Below, piece after piece: positions 17,785 to 26,638 of a stretch of DNA of 51,244 bases. This DNA comes from Bacteroidetes bacterium OLB10. GTDB taxonomy: Bacteria; Bacteroidota; Bacteroidia; AKYH767-A; OLB10. Made by a program: the position numbers and the translations under genes. The DNA lies in NCBI GenBank assembly GCA_001567275.1, contig LNBX01000031.1:1-51244 (forward strand), read 5' to 3'. The notes beneath the pieces are model-generated. The model had not been told where the DNA came from and ran no database searches. It was given only the letters and a program-made list of their open reading frames with translations. Within the stretch, counting starts at the first letter, position 1; the number at the start of each line of letters is the position of its first letter.

Positions 17785-20700
17785 TTATTGTATCTGAATC
17801 TTAGCCATTTTCACGTTACCATCTGTTTCAATTTTCAGGAGATACGTTCCTCTTGCAAAACTTTCAACTGAAATGGTATTCGTATTTTCTCCTTCATTTA
17901 TCCGGAAACTTTGCTTATAAACTTCACGACCAGTCAGATCATATAAAACTGCCACTGCTGATGTATTCTTATTTGAATGAAGCAAGAATTCAACGTAAGT
18001 GGTTGCCGGATTCGGGAATATAGATATTTCTGTAGAAATGATTCCTTCTGTATTACTTCCCTCACCAAAACGAGCAGAAGGTGTAGTAAACTGAACATAA
18101 CTGGTCCATGCAGAATAAGTGCTGCCACCACAACCTGATCTCACATACCAGCGATATGTTGTATTGGGTGATGCTCCTATTGTTATTGATGTAACTCCAC
18201 TATTTAGCGCATTGGATGTATAAACACTGCCATTGTTCATGTTTTCTACCTTGAAATAGTAATTCTGAGCTCCAACATAGTCCCATCTTAGTTCAGCAGA
18301 ACTTCCATTTATATTTACCGTGTGAGGGTTTGTTGGTATCGGACAATTTGAACCACCACCACAGTTATTTACTGTCACTGCTGTTGCAGCAGAAGTGGCA
18401 GAACATCCATTACTTCCGGTTACAGTAACTGAATAGCTTCCTGCTGTACCTACACTAATTGTACGTGAAGTTGCTCCTGTATTCCATAAATATGAACTTC
18501 CTGAACTTGATGTAAGATTCACAGTTGAACCCTGACAAATAGTTGTAGAACCGCTGGCAGATATTGTGGCAGTTGGCGCAGGTAATACCGTAACAACAAC
18601 TGTTGCTGATGTGCCAACTACTCCTGTATTAAATTGTGTAACAGTCACAGAATAAGTTCCTGCTGAATAAATAGTAATTTTTCTTGTTTTTGCTCCTGTA
18701 CTCCATAAATAAGATTTACCTTTAGAAGCAGTAAGTACTACTTTTCCACCGCTGCAGAAAGATAAATTGCCACTCACTGTAATTGTTGGAACAAATGATC
18801 CGTTGCTTACTGTAACAACAGTAGGTGCAGATGTTTTGCTGCAACCATTACTATTGGTAACTGTTACTACATAACTGCCTGCTGATGTTACAGTGATTGA
18901 TTTGGTTGTAGCACCTGTTGACCAAAGGTAAGATGATCCTGTACTTGAAGTTAATGTTACACTGCCGCCTTGCGTTAAATTGGTTGAACCGCTTGCTGTT
19001 ATGGTAGCAACAGGTAAAGAATAAACTGTTACACTCTTAGAAGCTGTTGCAGCACATCCATTGCTTGTTACAGTTACTGTATATGTACCGCCAGCTGTTG
19101 CTGTGATTGCCTGTGTGGTAGCTCCTGTTGACCACAAATAAGAAGAGCCTGCACTTGCCGTTAAATTTACAGCACCTCCCTGACAGAATGTGGTACTTCC
19201 TGATGCTGAAATTGAAGCCGGTGTTGCTGCAGTTACTATCACATTTACAGGAGGAGAGGTTGCGGAACCTGATGCTGTTGTAATTGTACAACTATACATT
19301 CCGGCAGTAGTAACAGTTATTGACTGAGTTGTTGCTCCTGTGTTCCACAAGTATGAGCTTGCAGCACTGCATGTAAGAGTTACGCTGCCTCCCTGACAAA
19401 ATGTAGTTGGCCCGCTTGCAGTAATTTTTGGTGTTGGTACTGTGGTAGTAACAGTCACTGTCATTGCCGATGATGTAGCTGAACATCCATTTGAATTGGT
19501 AACAATTACTGTATAATTTCCACCTGTTGTAACAACAATTGACTGCGATGTAGAACCGTTACTCCATAGGTAAGAGCCTCCTGAACCGGCACTGGATGAT
19601 GTAAGTGTTACACTGCCTCCCTGTGCAAAGGTTGTAGGGCCATTTGCAGAAATTGTAGCCGTTGGCAATGAATTTACTGTTACAGTAACAGGTGCTGATG
19701 TTCCTGATCCAGTTGATGTATTCACTGTTACAGAATAGGTTCCTGAAGAAGTTACTGTAATAGCCTGTGTGGTTGCACCATTACTCCATAAATAAGAGTT
19801 ACCTGCACTGGCAGTAAGTTTAACGTTGCCTCCAGCACAAAATGCCAAAGGACCACTTGCACTTATTGTTGGAATAACAACACCTGAAGCGCAAGGTGCC
19901 GGTGTGGAATATATAGCACCACTACTTGTTGACAAGTGAATCTGATCAATTTCAATATTTGTGTTAGTTGGTGTAATCTTCAAAACATGATCATTTAAAG
20001 ATGTTACGTTTGAAAATGAAATTGGCTGACCATTTGAAACATCGTAGCAATACCACTGCCAATTGGTATCTGTAATACATCCTATCTGCTTACTGTTTGC
20101 ACCGTCCAATGAAATAGTCATTCCGGTAGTTTGTGCATTTTTAGAGCGTGCACGTACCCAAACATAATAAGTGTAGTTTGTTGTTGATCTCGGTTGGAAA
20201 TTATAGCTAATATCACTCACTGCATTAAAACCAACACAAGTGGTGAAATTAGTAAAGTCCCCTGTTGCAACACCAGATGGTCTTGTTGTTTTCAGATACA
20301 CATTGCTGTTGGAATTGTCAAACAACTCAGCTTCTGTTTTAAAGTCTTTTGTCCAGTAATATGGATAAGTATTTTCATGCCATCCATCCAACTGATAAAA
20401 TATCGGAGCATTCGGATTGGTGTTATCATAAAAATAAGTACTACCCTGACGTCTAACTTTAAATTTCACCCAATTACCATCAAGTTTTATGGTAGTATTA
20501 CTTTCATCTTCTACTGCACCTGCCATATTCGACATAGGCTGAATGCTACCGGTTATAGCATATTTGTTTAAAGAATTATGTTTACGTACAACCACTAACT
20601 TTCTTGGGTCGCCTGTGCGGAATGAATATGCGTTAAAAGTTGGATTGGTCGGATCATTAGGTACATCCCCTTCCATCAGATAACCATTACGGAATAAGTC

Positions 20701-22734
20701 TTCGTATCTCGTAGTAATTGCCTGTGCATAAGGAGGAATTACCATTTGCCAGATATAATTCTTAGGATTCTGATATGGAGTTGAAGTAACAAAATAGCCG
20801 GTAGTAAAAAATTCTGCACCCGACATTGCCAAAGCCTTTAAGAATCCAAGCCACTGAGCAGGACGTACATTTTGTGTTTCATCGTTGTCCCAACCCGGTG
20901 ATACAGCAGGTGAATAATACTTATCACCTGAAAGCAATTGTTCTCTGCGTGACTCAACTACCCATTGCCATCCTTTCCACGCTCCTGACCAATAACGCCA
21001 GTTGTATGGCCAGCGCATATAAATATCTCCTGTTGCATAACTCGATCCATTCATCATCGTATTCACACTTCTTACTTCTGACCATTTCAGATTCCAGGTA
21101 GGTTGACCATCAAGTTGGTAGTATGCAAACTTTGTATTCGATAGTCCACTTATTCCCATAAACTGATCCCGGTAAGCTTTGATTTTTGTAGCAGCTCTTT
21201 TGCCTTCATAAGTAAACCAATCCAAACCACTGGAATTTTTATCTGAAACTACATTAGGGTCATAGGTCATTGCATTTGAATAATATAAATACGGAATTAC
21301 TTCACCATTATCAAAAAGATAATCCAATGGACGAGTAAGTTTATTCAACAGTTTTTGCAAATAATATTTTTGTGTTTGACCATCCATTACCAGAGAATCG
21401 GGTGCTCCTGCGGGACTCAGATATTTGGTTGATCCTGTTCCACCATTCGGGTTCAGATACTGTCCTGAACTATTACGCAGATAATACTTATCCGGTAAAC
21501 ACTGACAGGTAGCATACGAAGTATTGCTTTTATAACCTGCATCAGATGGATGTAATTGAGGCCAGTATGACAGAGCTGATACTTTAAATTGTGGATTTTG
21601 ATTCGCCAGATTAATCCATGCATATGAAAAAGTAGAACTGTTATTATAATCATCAAAAGCTCCGGTATTTTCAGCAGCCATGATAGTATAATTGAAATTC
21701 TTAGCAAAATCTGTTTGCAATGTTACACTATTGGCTATGGCTTTAGAAGTTGATGATTCATAAGTCTGATATCCTGATAAATAATAGTACCCTACAAAAG
21801 GATTATTGGGGAAAAGGGTATGTCCCGGTTTAAAACGAGGAACAGGAAAATTCTTTAACTGCTCTATTGGTGTGAGAGTTGGCGATGGATGACCTGGAGC
21901 ATAATCATTGATGTTGATCCCTGCTGTAACCGGTGAAGGTGTAGGAGCTGTTACTGTTGGATTGGCAAACGAATAATGTTTTCCTGCCATAAAATCCAAA
22001 TAATGGGAATAAATAGAATTTCCACCCAATGAATTGTAATATACTGCAAACTCATCAATTCCTCCCTGATATTTATAATAATTAGACTGGGAGTTTACCA
22101 TATATTCTAAATTTCCACTGGTAGCAAAACTTCCACCCTGTATTGTTTTTGAAAATCCTGCTGGAAGTTGCCCATCAATCCAAACTTCTTTTATACCTGC
22201 TTTTGCGTTATACTTGAAAACAATATGATGCCAGTTGCCATCAACATAATATCCATAATTTTTGCGGCCAATACCATTTAAATCTATTGCAAAATCATCA
22301 TTCACCCCTGAACCTGTGTTGGTAGTAACGTAGGTCATAAAGTTGATAGTAGGATAGCTGAAACGTAATTCAATGGCTCCATCCATTCTTTTGGCAAATA
22401 CCGTTGTGCCAAAATAAAATCCCGGCTTAAACAGGAATTCAAATGTTACTGCTGAATCTATTGAAAGAGTTCCGCCTCTGATGATTGTTGAATTAGAATC
22501 CAGAGTCATGTAATTTCCAACTCCTACACCAGCCGGATTGCTGTTGATGGTATATCCTGACCGGTAGTAACTGGGATCCAAATCGAAATGGTTCATAGAA
22601 TCTTTCATGGGCTTCGATCCTTCAAATGTATAATAGGATTTAGGAAGATAGTTTTGAGCTGATAATATAGCCGGAACTAACACTAACAATACAAACATTG
22701 CCAGTCGAAGTGATTTGATTAATGGTTTAACCAT
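17785..22734 (-). CDS. Large secreted multidomain protein: LamG, glycosidase-like core, CBM-like, seven Ig-like, FN3, T9SS type A
   Basis: This 1649-aa protein begins with a signal peptide ending near VLVPAILSAQ. A LamG/concanavalin-like domain (about 25-240) shows NWHHIVFKYN. A large core (about 265-790) matches no family I can name, but it has the feel of a glycoside-hydrolase TIM barrel: YYQLDGQPTW near 540, SPGWDNDETQN near 611, then WLGFLKALAMSGAEFFTTGY. A carbohydrate-binding-like beta domain follows (about 803-935, IEIDQIHLS). Seven Ig-like modules (about 951-1456) and one FN3 domain (about 1460-1550) come next. The end is a T9SS type A sorting domain (IFPNPATTYVEF, then GTYLLKIETDGNVK). 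This predicts transport through the outer membrane and attachment to or release from the surface. The core's activity is inferred, not recognised. Confidence 0.85.
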   Translation of the reverse strand: MVKPLIKSLRLAMFVLLVLVPAILSAQNYLPKSYYTFEGSKPMKDSMNHFDLDPSYYRSGYTINSNPAGVGVGNYMTLDSNSTIIRGGTLSIDSAVTFEFLFKPGFYFGTTVFAKRMDGAIELRFSYPTINFMTYVTTNTGSGVNDDFAIDLNGIGRKNYGYYVDGNWHHIVFKYNAKAGIKEVWIDGQLPAGFSKTIQGGSFATSGNLEYMVNSQSNYYKYQGGIDEFAVYYNSLGGNSIYSHYLDFMAGKHYSFANPTVTAPTPSPVTAGININDYAPGHPSPTLTPIEQLKNFPVPRFKPGHTLFPNNPFVGYYYLSGYQTYESSTSKAIANSVTLQTDFAKNFNYTIMAAENTGAFDDYNNSSTFSYAWINLANQNPQFKVSALSYWPQLHPSDAGYKSNTSYATCQCLPDKYYLRNSSGQYLNPNGGTGSTKYLSPAGAPDSLVMDGQTQKYYLQKLLNKLTRPLDYLFDNGEVIPYLYYSNAMTYDPNVVSDKNSSGLDWFTYEGKRAATKIKAYRDQFMGISGLSNTKFAYYQLDGQPTWNLKWSEVRSVNTMMNGSSYATGDIYMRWPYNWRYWSGAWKGWQWVVESRREQLLSGDKYYSPAVSPGWDNDETQNVRPAQWLGFLKALAMSGAEFFTTGYFVTSTPYQNPKNYIWQMVIPPYAQAITTRYEDLFRNGYLMEGDVPNDPTNPTFNAYSFRTGDPRKLVVVRKHNSLNKYAITGSIQPMSNMAGAVEDESNTTIKLDGNWVKFKVRRQGSTYFYDNTNPNAPIFYQLDGWHENTYPYYWTKDFKTEAELFDNSNSNVYLKTTRPSGVATGDFTNFTTCVGFNAVSDISYNFQPRSTTNYTYYVWVRARSKNAQTTGMTISLDGANSKQIGCITDTNWQWYCYDVSNGQPISFSNVTSLNDHVLKITPTNTNIEIDQIHLSTSSGAIYSTPAPCASGVVIPTISASGPLAFCAGGNVKLTASAGNSYLWSNGATTQAITVTSSGTYSVTVNTSTGSGTSAPVTVTVNSLPTATISANGPTTFAQGGSVTLTSSSAGSGGSYLWSNGSTSQSIVVTTGGNYTVIVTNSNGCSATSSAMTVTVTTTVPTPKITASGPTTFCQGGSVTLTCSAASSYLWNTGATTQSITVTTAGMYSCTITTASGSATSPPVNVIVTAATPASISASGSTTFCQGGAVNLTASAGSSYLWSTGATTQAITATAGGTYTVTVTSNGCAATASKSVTVYSLPVATITASGSTNLTQGGSVTLTSSTGSSYLWSTGATTKSITVTSAGSYVVTVTNSNGCSKTSAPTVVTVSNGSFVPTITVSGNLSFCSGGKVVLTASKGKSYLWSTGAKTRKITIYSAGTYSVTVTQFNTGVVGTSATVVVTVLPAPTATISASGSTTICQGSTVNLTSSSGSSYLWNTGATSRTISVGTAGSYSVTVTGSNGCSATSAATAVTVNNCGGGSNCPIPTNPHTVNINGSSAELRWDYVGAQNYYFKVENMNNGSVYTSNALNSGVTSITIGASPNTTYRWYVRSGCGGSTYSAWTSYVQFTTPSARFGEGSNTEGIISTEISIFPNPATTYVEFLLHSNKNTSAVAVLYDLTGREVYKQSFRINEGENTNTISVESFARGTYLLKIETDGNVKMAKIQIQ
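18365..19885 (-). repeat. Array of seven Ig-like modules within the 1649-aa gene
   Basis: There are seven modules of about 70-80 codons, each with the pattern ISASGSTTFCQGG, SSYLWSTGATTQ and GTYTVTVT. The first-strand Cys is missing in modules 2 (TTFAQGG) and 5 (TNLTQGG). The copies are diverged at the DNA level, unlike the near-identical duplication in the phosphatase gene. Confidence 0.88.
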
Positions 22735-22999
22735 GATATTTAATTATTAATTATTAGACAATACATTCCCATTCACGATAAACTCTGTGTTTTTTCGTGT
22801 TTTTTTCACTAAATAAAATTCTCGGTTGACTGCTTTTCGCGGCCAAATATAGAGCGAATTTTAACCCTGCAACAGGTTTTTTTAGGGTTGCTATATACCC
22901 TATTGATTTTTAGCTATTTAGGTTATTAACAGGTGTTAATAACCATACTTTCGCCTCTGTTTTTTGACCTTTCACCCAAAAAAACGAAACATTCGCCCA
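22735..22999. other. Gene-free AT-rich spacer with a perfect inverted repeat at 22921-22944
   Basis: This 265-bp stretch carries no gene I can support. It contains a perfect 10-bp dyad (GGTTATTAAC, four-base spacer, GTTAATAACC) about 190 bp before the start of the 1649-aa gene and 56 bp after the stop of the barrel gene. No T-run follows the dyad on the minus strand, so an operator or mRNA hairpin seems likelier than a terminator. Confidence 0.5.
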
Positions 23000-23749
23000 T
23001 TAAAATTTGGCGAAAATTCCGGCTGAAAATTGGAATACTGACAAAGGTTGTGTATAGGAACCAAGGGATTGTTTATTGTTATTGGAGTCTTCAAGAGTAA
23101 CATCATTGTACTTGAACTCTGTATTAAAATAATCTCCTCCGAAACTAATTCCAAAATGTTCAGATATCGAATATTGAACTTCAAATCCAAGATTAATGGC
23201 AACTGAAAAAGTGGTTTCTGCATCTTCTGTTAAACTCAAAGTCTTATTGCCATCATAACTCTGATAAATAGTTTTAGAATATTTGCCGCCTACAACCCCC
23301 AACATTCCTTTTAAATTAAATAAAGTCTTCTCATTCATGTCGAAGGATGTGCCTATACCTGCGGTAACACCTGTAACCTGCCAGGGGTATGTAGTAACTT
23401 TATATTGTGGTCCCGGTGGATTGACATCAGTTAAGTAATCTAAAAGCCCGTCTGCATCACATGGATTATAAAACCACAACAAATTTATTTCAGTAAAAAA
23501 AGCTCTGTTTATTCTGTAACTGCCTTTCAATCGGGTGCTTAAGCCTGTCTTTGCCAATCCCGATTTATAGCTGTCAGTATTTTTATCAGCAAAATCACCA
23601 AGCGGAAGACTTGCTCCTGCAACAAGAGATACAGTCCATTTCTTGTCCGGTGATGTTAAATCAGCAACCGAACCTTCCTGCCCGAAAGCTGATAGTGAAT
23701 AAATACAAGATAGTAAGATTAAACAGGCCTTTGAAAATTCTGTTCGCAT
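23000..23749 (-). CDS. Outer-membrane beta-barrel protein
   Basis: This 249-aa protein has a signal peptide (CLILLSCIYSLSAFGQ). Its alternating strands are typical of porin-like 8-stranded barrels in Bacteroidota (VSLVAGASLPLGDFADK near 40, TGVTAGIGTSFDM, LGFEVQYSISEHFGISFGGD) and it ends in FSAGIFAKF with a terminal aromatic residue. Barrel proteins of this type are inserted by the BAM machinery. The ligand or role cannot be told. A full -7 match (TATATTTG, 23788-23781) lies 32 bp upstream. Confidence 0.8.
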   Translation of the reverse strand: MRTEFSKACLILLSCIYSLSAFGQEGSVADLTSPDKKWTVSLVAGASLPLGDFADKNTDSYKSGLAKTGLSTRLKGSYRINRAFFTEINLLWFYNPCDADGLLDYLTDVNPPGPQYKVTTYPWQVTGVTAGIGTSFDMNEKTLFNLKGMLGVVGGKYSKTIYQSYDGNKTLSLTEDAETTFSVAINLGFEVQYSISEHFGISFGGDYFNTEFKYNDVTLEDSNNNKQSLGSYTQPLSVFQFSAGIFAKF

Positions 23750-23780
23750 TTTGCTCTAAGAATATATTGCCCTAAAGTAG

Positions 23781-23788
23781 CAAATATA
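23781..23788 (-). promoter_or_regulatory. Candidate -7 element (TATATTTG) for the 249-aa barrel protein
   Basis: The minus strand reads TATATTTG, a full TAnnTTTG match, 32 bp before the ATG at 23749. A TTTTTG lies only about 7 bp upstream, too near to serve as the -33 element. Confidence 0.4.
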
Positions 23789-23944
23789 TCCTTATCAAAA
23801 ATTAAGCATAGCTATTTTTGTTTTCAGTTTTTTGATTCTGGTTTTAACATGTCCGCTTTTATCAAAACGTTCCACCAGATATGTCAGTAACATGATAGTC
23901 ACGATCTGTTTATTTAGTCTGTTTATTATTATTCTTATTCCTGA

Positions 23945-24391
23945 TTACATTACCAGGTTTACAGTACCCTTCTTAGTAATAATTCTGCCATTCATTGCCT
24001 TGGCCTGAATTTTATAAACATAACTTCCCTGCGGAGCAAGTTCACCTCTGAATTTGCCATCCCACTGCTGATTAATATCTGAAGATTCAAATATCAATTG
24101 TCCCCAGCGATTATATACCTGCATGGTAAAATCCTTTACCCCTTCACTGTAAGCTCCAAAAGTTTCATTCATACCATCACCATTTGGCGTAAATGAGTTT
24201 GGAACATAAATAGCCATATTAGGCGTAACAGTTACCTCATTGCTCATACTGGTAATTTCATTCGCTCCTTGTTTATAAGCTATTACCCTGTACTTTCTTT
24301 CAGCAATATTACTTTGGGCATTTACACATGTGGCTTTGAATATTCCAAGCACACATAAGATCATTAAACTAATTTCTGCAAATCTTTTCAT
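23945..24391 (-). CDS. Mini secreted protein with T9SS type B (gliding-motility-associated) C-terminal domain
   Basis: This 148-aa protein consists of a signal peptide (ending near CVNAQ), about 35 residues, and then a complete type B sorting domain. That domain shows IYVPNSFTPNGDGMNETF (about 60-78), VYNRWGQLIFES and QGSYVYKIQAKAMNGRIITKKGTVNLV. The short middle part (YRVIAYKQGANEITSMSNEV) resembles the last strands of an FN3 domain as found just before type B domains in giant adhesins. It therefore looks like the two ends of a large adhesin joined directly. The frame is intact and has its own start, so it may be expressed. Confidence 0.85.
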   Translation of the reverse strand: MKRFAEISLMILCVLGIFKATCVNAQSNIAERKYRVIAYKQGANEITSMSNEVTVTPNMAIYVPNSFTPNGDGMNETFGAYSEGVKDFTMQVYNRWGQLIFESSDINQQWDGKFRGELAPQGSYVYKIQAKAMNGRIITKKGTVNLVM

Positions 24392-24980
24392 ACTGTTTAA
24401 ATTATTTTACAGTTGATTTGCAATTTGCCATCCGAACTGGTCGGATTTCTGTTCAAAAAACCTTATTAGTGACGCCTGTAAGAAATTAAAGGAAGGTTGC
24501 AAGAGATTCTCTCCTTTCTCCTCTGTAAACCCAATGATTCCACTTAAAAATGTGGTTATTTAAAATGACAGATTTATTCCATTTCCGGATTATAATTGAT
24601 AACGATGAATAGAAAAACTCCATTATTGAAGGCTATACTTTCATTGAAGTTATATAATTTAAGCTATTACAAAGTGGCCAGGCTTTGTTATAAGAGCCTT
24701 TTCTGAGAGTTTTTAAATGCTTCTGCTTCGCTGTAACATTGCCCTCTTGCCCCGACAGGTGATTTTTTTCTAAATTTATCAACAACTATTCCGGACTAAA
24801 AAAATATTCCCTATCTTTCGGAAACATTTAAAATGTTAAGCCGGATGAGTAAATATACATCGTTGTTATATTTATTAAAACTCAGGCAAGAGTTGAATTT
24901 TTATCTTAAATATGAGATGTCAGATATTCGGCTCTTCATCACAACCAACCTTCCGATGTTTAATTTAAATTCTTCATATC
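24392..24980. other. 589-bp gene-free intergenic region with possible long leader
   Basis: No convincing gene is seen here. It separates the minus-strand mini T9SS gene from the plus-strand 125-aa gene. A near-consensus -7 element (TATCTTTC) lies at about 24812, which would give the downstream gene a 5' leader of roughly 150 nt. A 53-codon open frame (24833-24994) overlaps the next gene start, has mediocre composition, and is not called. Confidence 0.5.
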
Positions 24981-25358
24981 ATGCATACTATTGAGCAATT
25001 GCAAGACATGCTTGCCGAGCATAATGAGTGGCAGGCAAAGATTAATTTCTACCGTTCGGAGATTGAACGAATGAAAGAAACGCTCTCGAAAACTCTTCGG
25101 GGTGAGAGTAATCAGTACAACATGCCACATGTGGAGCATTTCCAGAATCAGTTCATTTTACAAAAAGATGTACTGGATGTTATGAGACACGATTTCAAAC
25201 AACATGAAAACAAAATTGAAGCCCATGCTACCAAGCCTGTGCTGAATCTTGCCAATATGCATCAGAATGAAAGAGAAAAACTCATTTCATATGAGAAAAT
25301 TTTCAAAGACCTGAGAGAAGAATTTCAGTCTTTTATACATAAGGACGCTTTCAGTTGA
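24981..25358 (+). CDS. Coiled-coil hypothetical protein
   Basis: This 125-aa soluble protein has no signal peptide. It is largely helical and charged (MHTIEQLQDMLAEHNEWQAK, then EIERMKETLSKTLRG), with several heptad-like stretches that suggest a coiled coil. No family is recognised. It stands alone between a long gene-free region and a strong terminator hairpin, so it is probably monocistronic. Confidence 0.75.
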   Translation: MHTIEQLQDMLAEHNEWQAKINFYRSEIERMKETLSKTLRGESNQYNMPHVEHFQNQFILQKDVLDVMRHDFKQHENKIEAHATKPVLNLANMHQNEREKLISYEKIFKDLREEFQSFIHKDAFS

Positions 25359-25450
25359 ACGATTACAGTGAATTAATTTGGTTTAATAATCAGTTGGCAA
25401 TTTGCTAATACTGATTGCTTTTTTTATTAAGGATTTCCTTCGATAAAATA

Positions 25451-25482
25451 AAAGAAGATGAATGAATACATTCATCTTCTTT
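25451..25482 (+). terminator. Intrinsic terminator of the coiled-coil gene
   Basis: A perfect 14-bp stem (AAAGAAGATGAATG) with an AATA loop lies 93 bp after the stop at 25358 and ends in TTTGCTT. An A/T-rich flank on the left side could support termination from the other strand as well. Confidence 0.7.
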
Positions 25483-25598
25483 GCTTCAATCAAAATTCCA
25501 GTTAGAATTGCCGAAACAATTTATCTCAGCAATAATTTTTTTGTTGATTCATAGCAGCCTCTTTCTTTACTATACAAATCAACAGTGTAATATTGTGT

Positions 25599-25775
25599 TT
25601 ACACAAACACCAGATATACCAGATAAGCCATAAAGCCAAGTATCAGCAGCTCTTCTGCAAAAAACATCAGCATGGGCTGATACTTTCCAAATAATGATTT
25701 TCTGAAATATTTAGCTTTTAAAGACCTCTCTTCCTGAGTGTGGTCATAAGTAATTACTGGGTCGTTGTTCATCAT
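25599..25775 (-). CDS. Small single-span membrane protein
   Basis: The predicted protein is 58 aa from the ATG at 25775 (MMNNDPVITYDHTQEER). A hydrophilic N-terminus is followed by a basic stretch (KAKYFRKSLFGKYQP) and one C-terminal membrane helix (ELLILGFMAYLVYLVFV). A longer frame from 25832 adds 19 residues (MYTFCFSG and so on) that do not look coding, so the inner start is preferred. No family is recognised. Confidence 0.5.
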   Translation of the reverse strand: MMNNDPVITYDHTQEERSLKAKYFRKSLFGKYQPMLMFFAEELLILGFMAYLVYLVFV

Positions 25776-25988
25776 AATCTTCCTTTTATTATGGATGCAA
25801 AATATCATCCCAGAAAAGCAAAAAGTGTACAAAACAGGCTAACTGTAATACTTGTAAGGTTTTGAATGAAGTTACTGCAGTTTTGTGATGACAAAAAATG
25901 AGTTTTCAGAGAGAAAAACAACAATTTAAGAATCAAAAACTTCTTAAATTTTATTGAAAGAAAAATAAGCTACATGGCATTTTACGGC

Positions 25989-26615
25989 CTATTTTTTAAA
26001 ATCTTCAATAGAAAGAAACTTATTACACATAAAAAGTTCTTCTTTCACCTGATTGGAACATACAATAATCAACCTATCTGACGAAAATTTCCGAAGATAT
26101 TGCTGATACCATTCTATTACATGGCTGTCAAGGTTGGTGCATGGTTCATCAAGGAGCAAAATAGGTGTATCTGAAGTTATGGCAAGTAATAGTTTTACTT
26201 TTTGTTTCATCCCTGACGAAAAATCCTTCAACTGTTTGTCAGCATGTTGTTTCAAAAGTGATTCTTCGAGAATGTTGTCAACTGTTATACCATTTGCAAT
26301 CTTCTTAAACCTGAAATAAAATTTCAACATCTCACGCAAGGTATAATCTTCAACCAATACGAGATAGGGTGATGCCAGTGATACCAGTTCATATACAGAA
26401 TCAGGTTGAACGTGCTTATGATTATAGCTATAAGATATTGATCCTGTACTTACCGACATAAATCCTGACAGCACCTGTAACAGTGTGGATTTACCGGAAC
26501 CATTACTTCCTGTTATACCTAAAACATCACCTGTTTTTAATTGCAATGACAGATTCTTAAAAATCCATTCGTTTCTGAATTTTTTACCAATCTTATCTAT
26601 ATCAATGGTAACCAC
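25989..26615 (-). CDS. ABC transporter ATP-binding protein without adjacent permease
   Basis: This 208-aa single nucleotide-binding domain has Walker A GSNGSGKST (about 36-44), the signature FSSGMKQK (about 133), Walker B ILLLDEPC (about 152-159) and D-loop TNLD. The switch-loop His that normally follows Walker B is replaced: the sequence reads IIVCSNQ. It follows lpxA by 23 bp and is the last gene of the lipid A run. No membrane partner is encoded next to it, so it must work with a permease encoded elsewhere or have another role. Confidence 0.88.
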   Translation of the reverse strand: MVTIDIDKIGKKFRNEWIFKNLSLQLKTGDVLGITGSNGSGKSTLLQVLSGFMSVSTGSISYSYNHKHVQPDSVYELVSLASPYLVLVEDYTLREMLKFYFRFKKIANGITVDNILEESLLKQHADKQLKDFSSGMKQKVKLLLAITSDTPILLLDEPCTNLDSHVIEWYQQYLRKFSSDRLIIVCSNQVKEELFMCNKFLSIEDFKK

Positions 26616-26638
26616 TTTAGGTTGATCCTGAATTTGAT

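Noticed and set aside
22735..22999. Terminator for the 249-aa barrel gene at the dyad 22921-22944
   Set aside because: The stem is AT-rich and is not followed by a T-run on the minus strand.
24833..24994. 53-codon open frame starting MLSRMSKYTS
   Set aside because: It overlaps the start of the 125-aa gene, has no clear ribosome site and no recognisable features.
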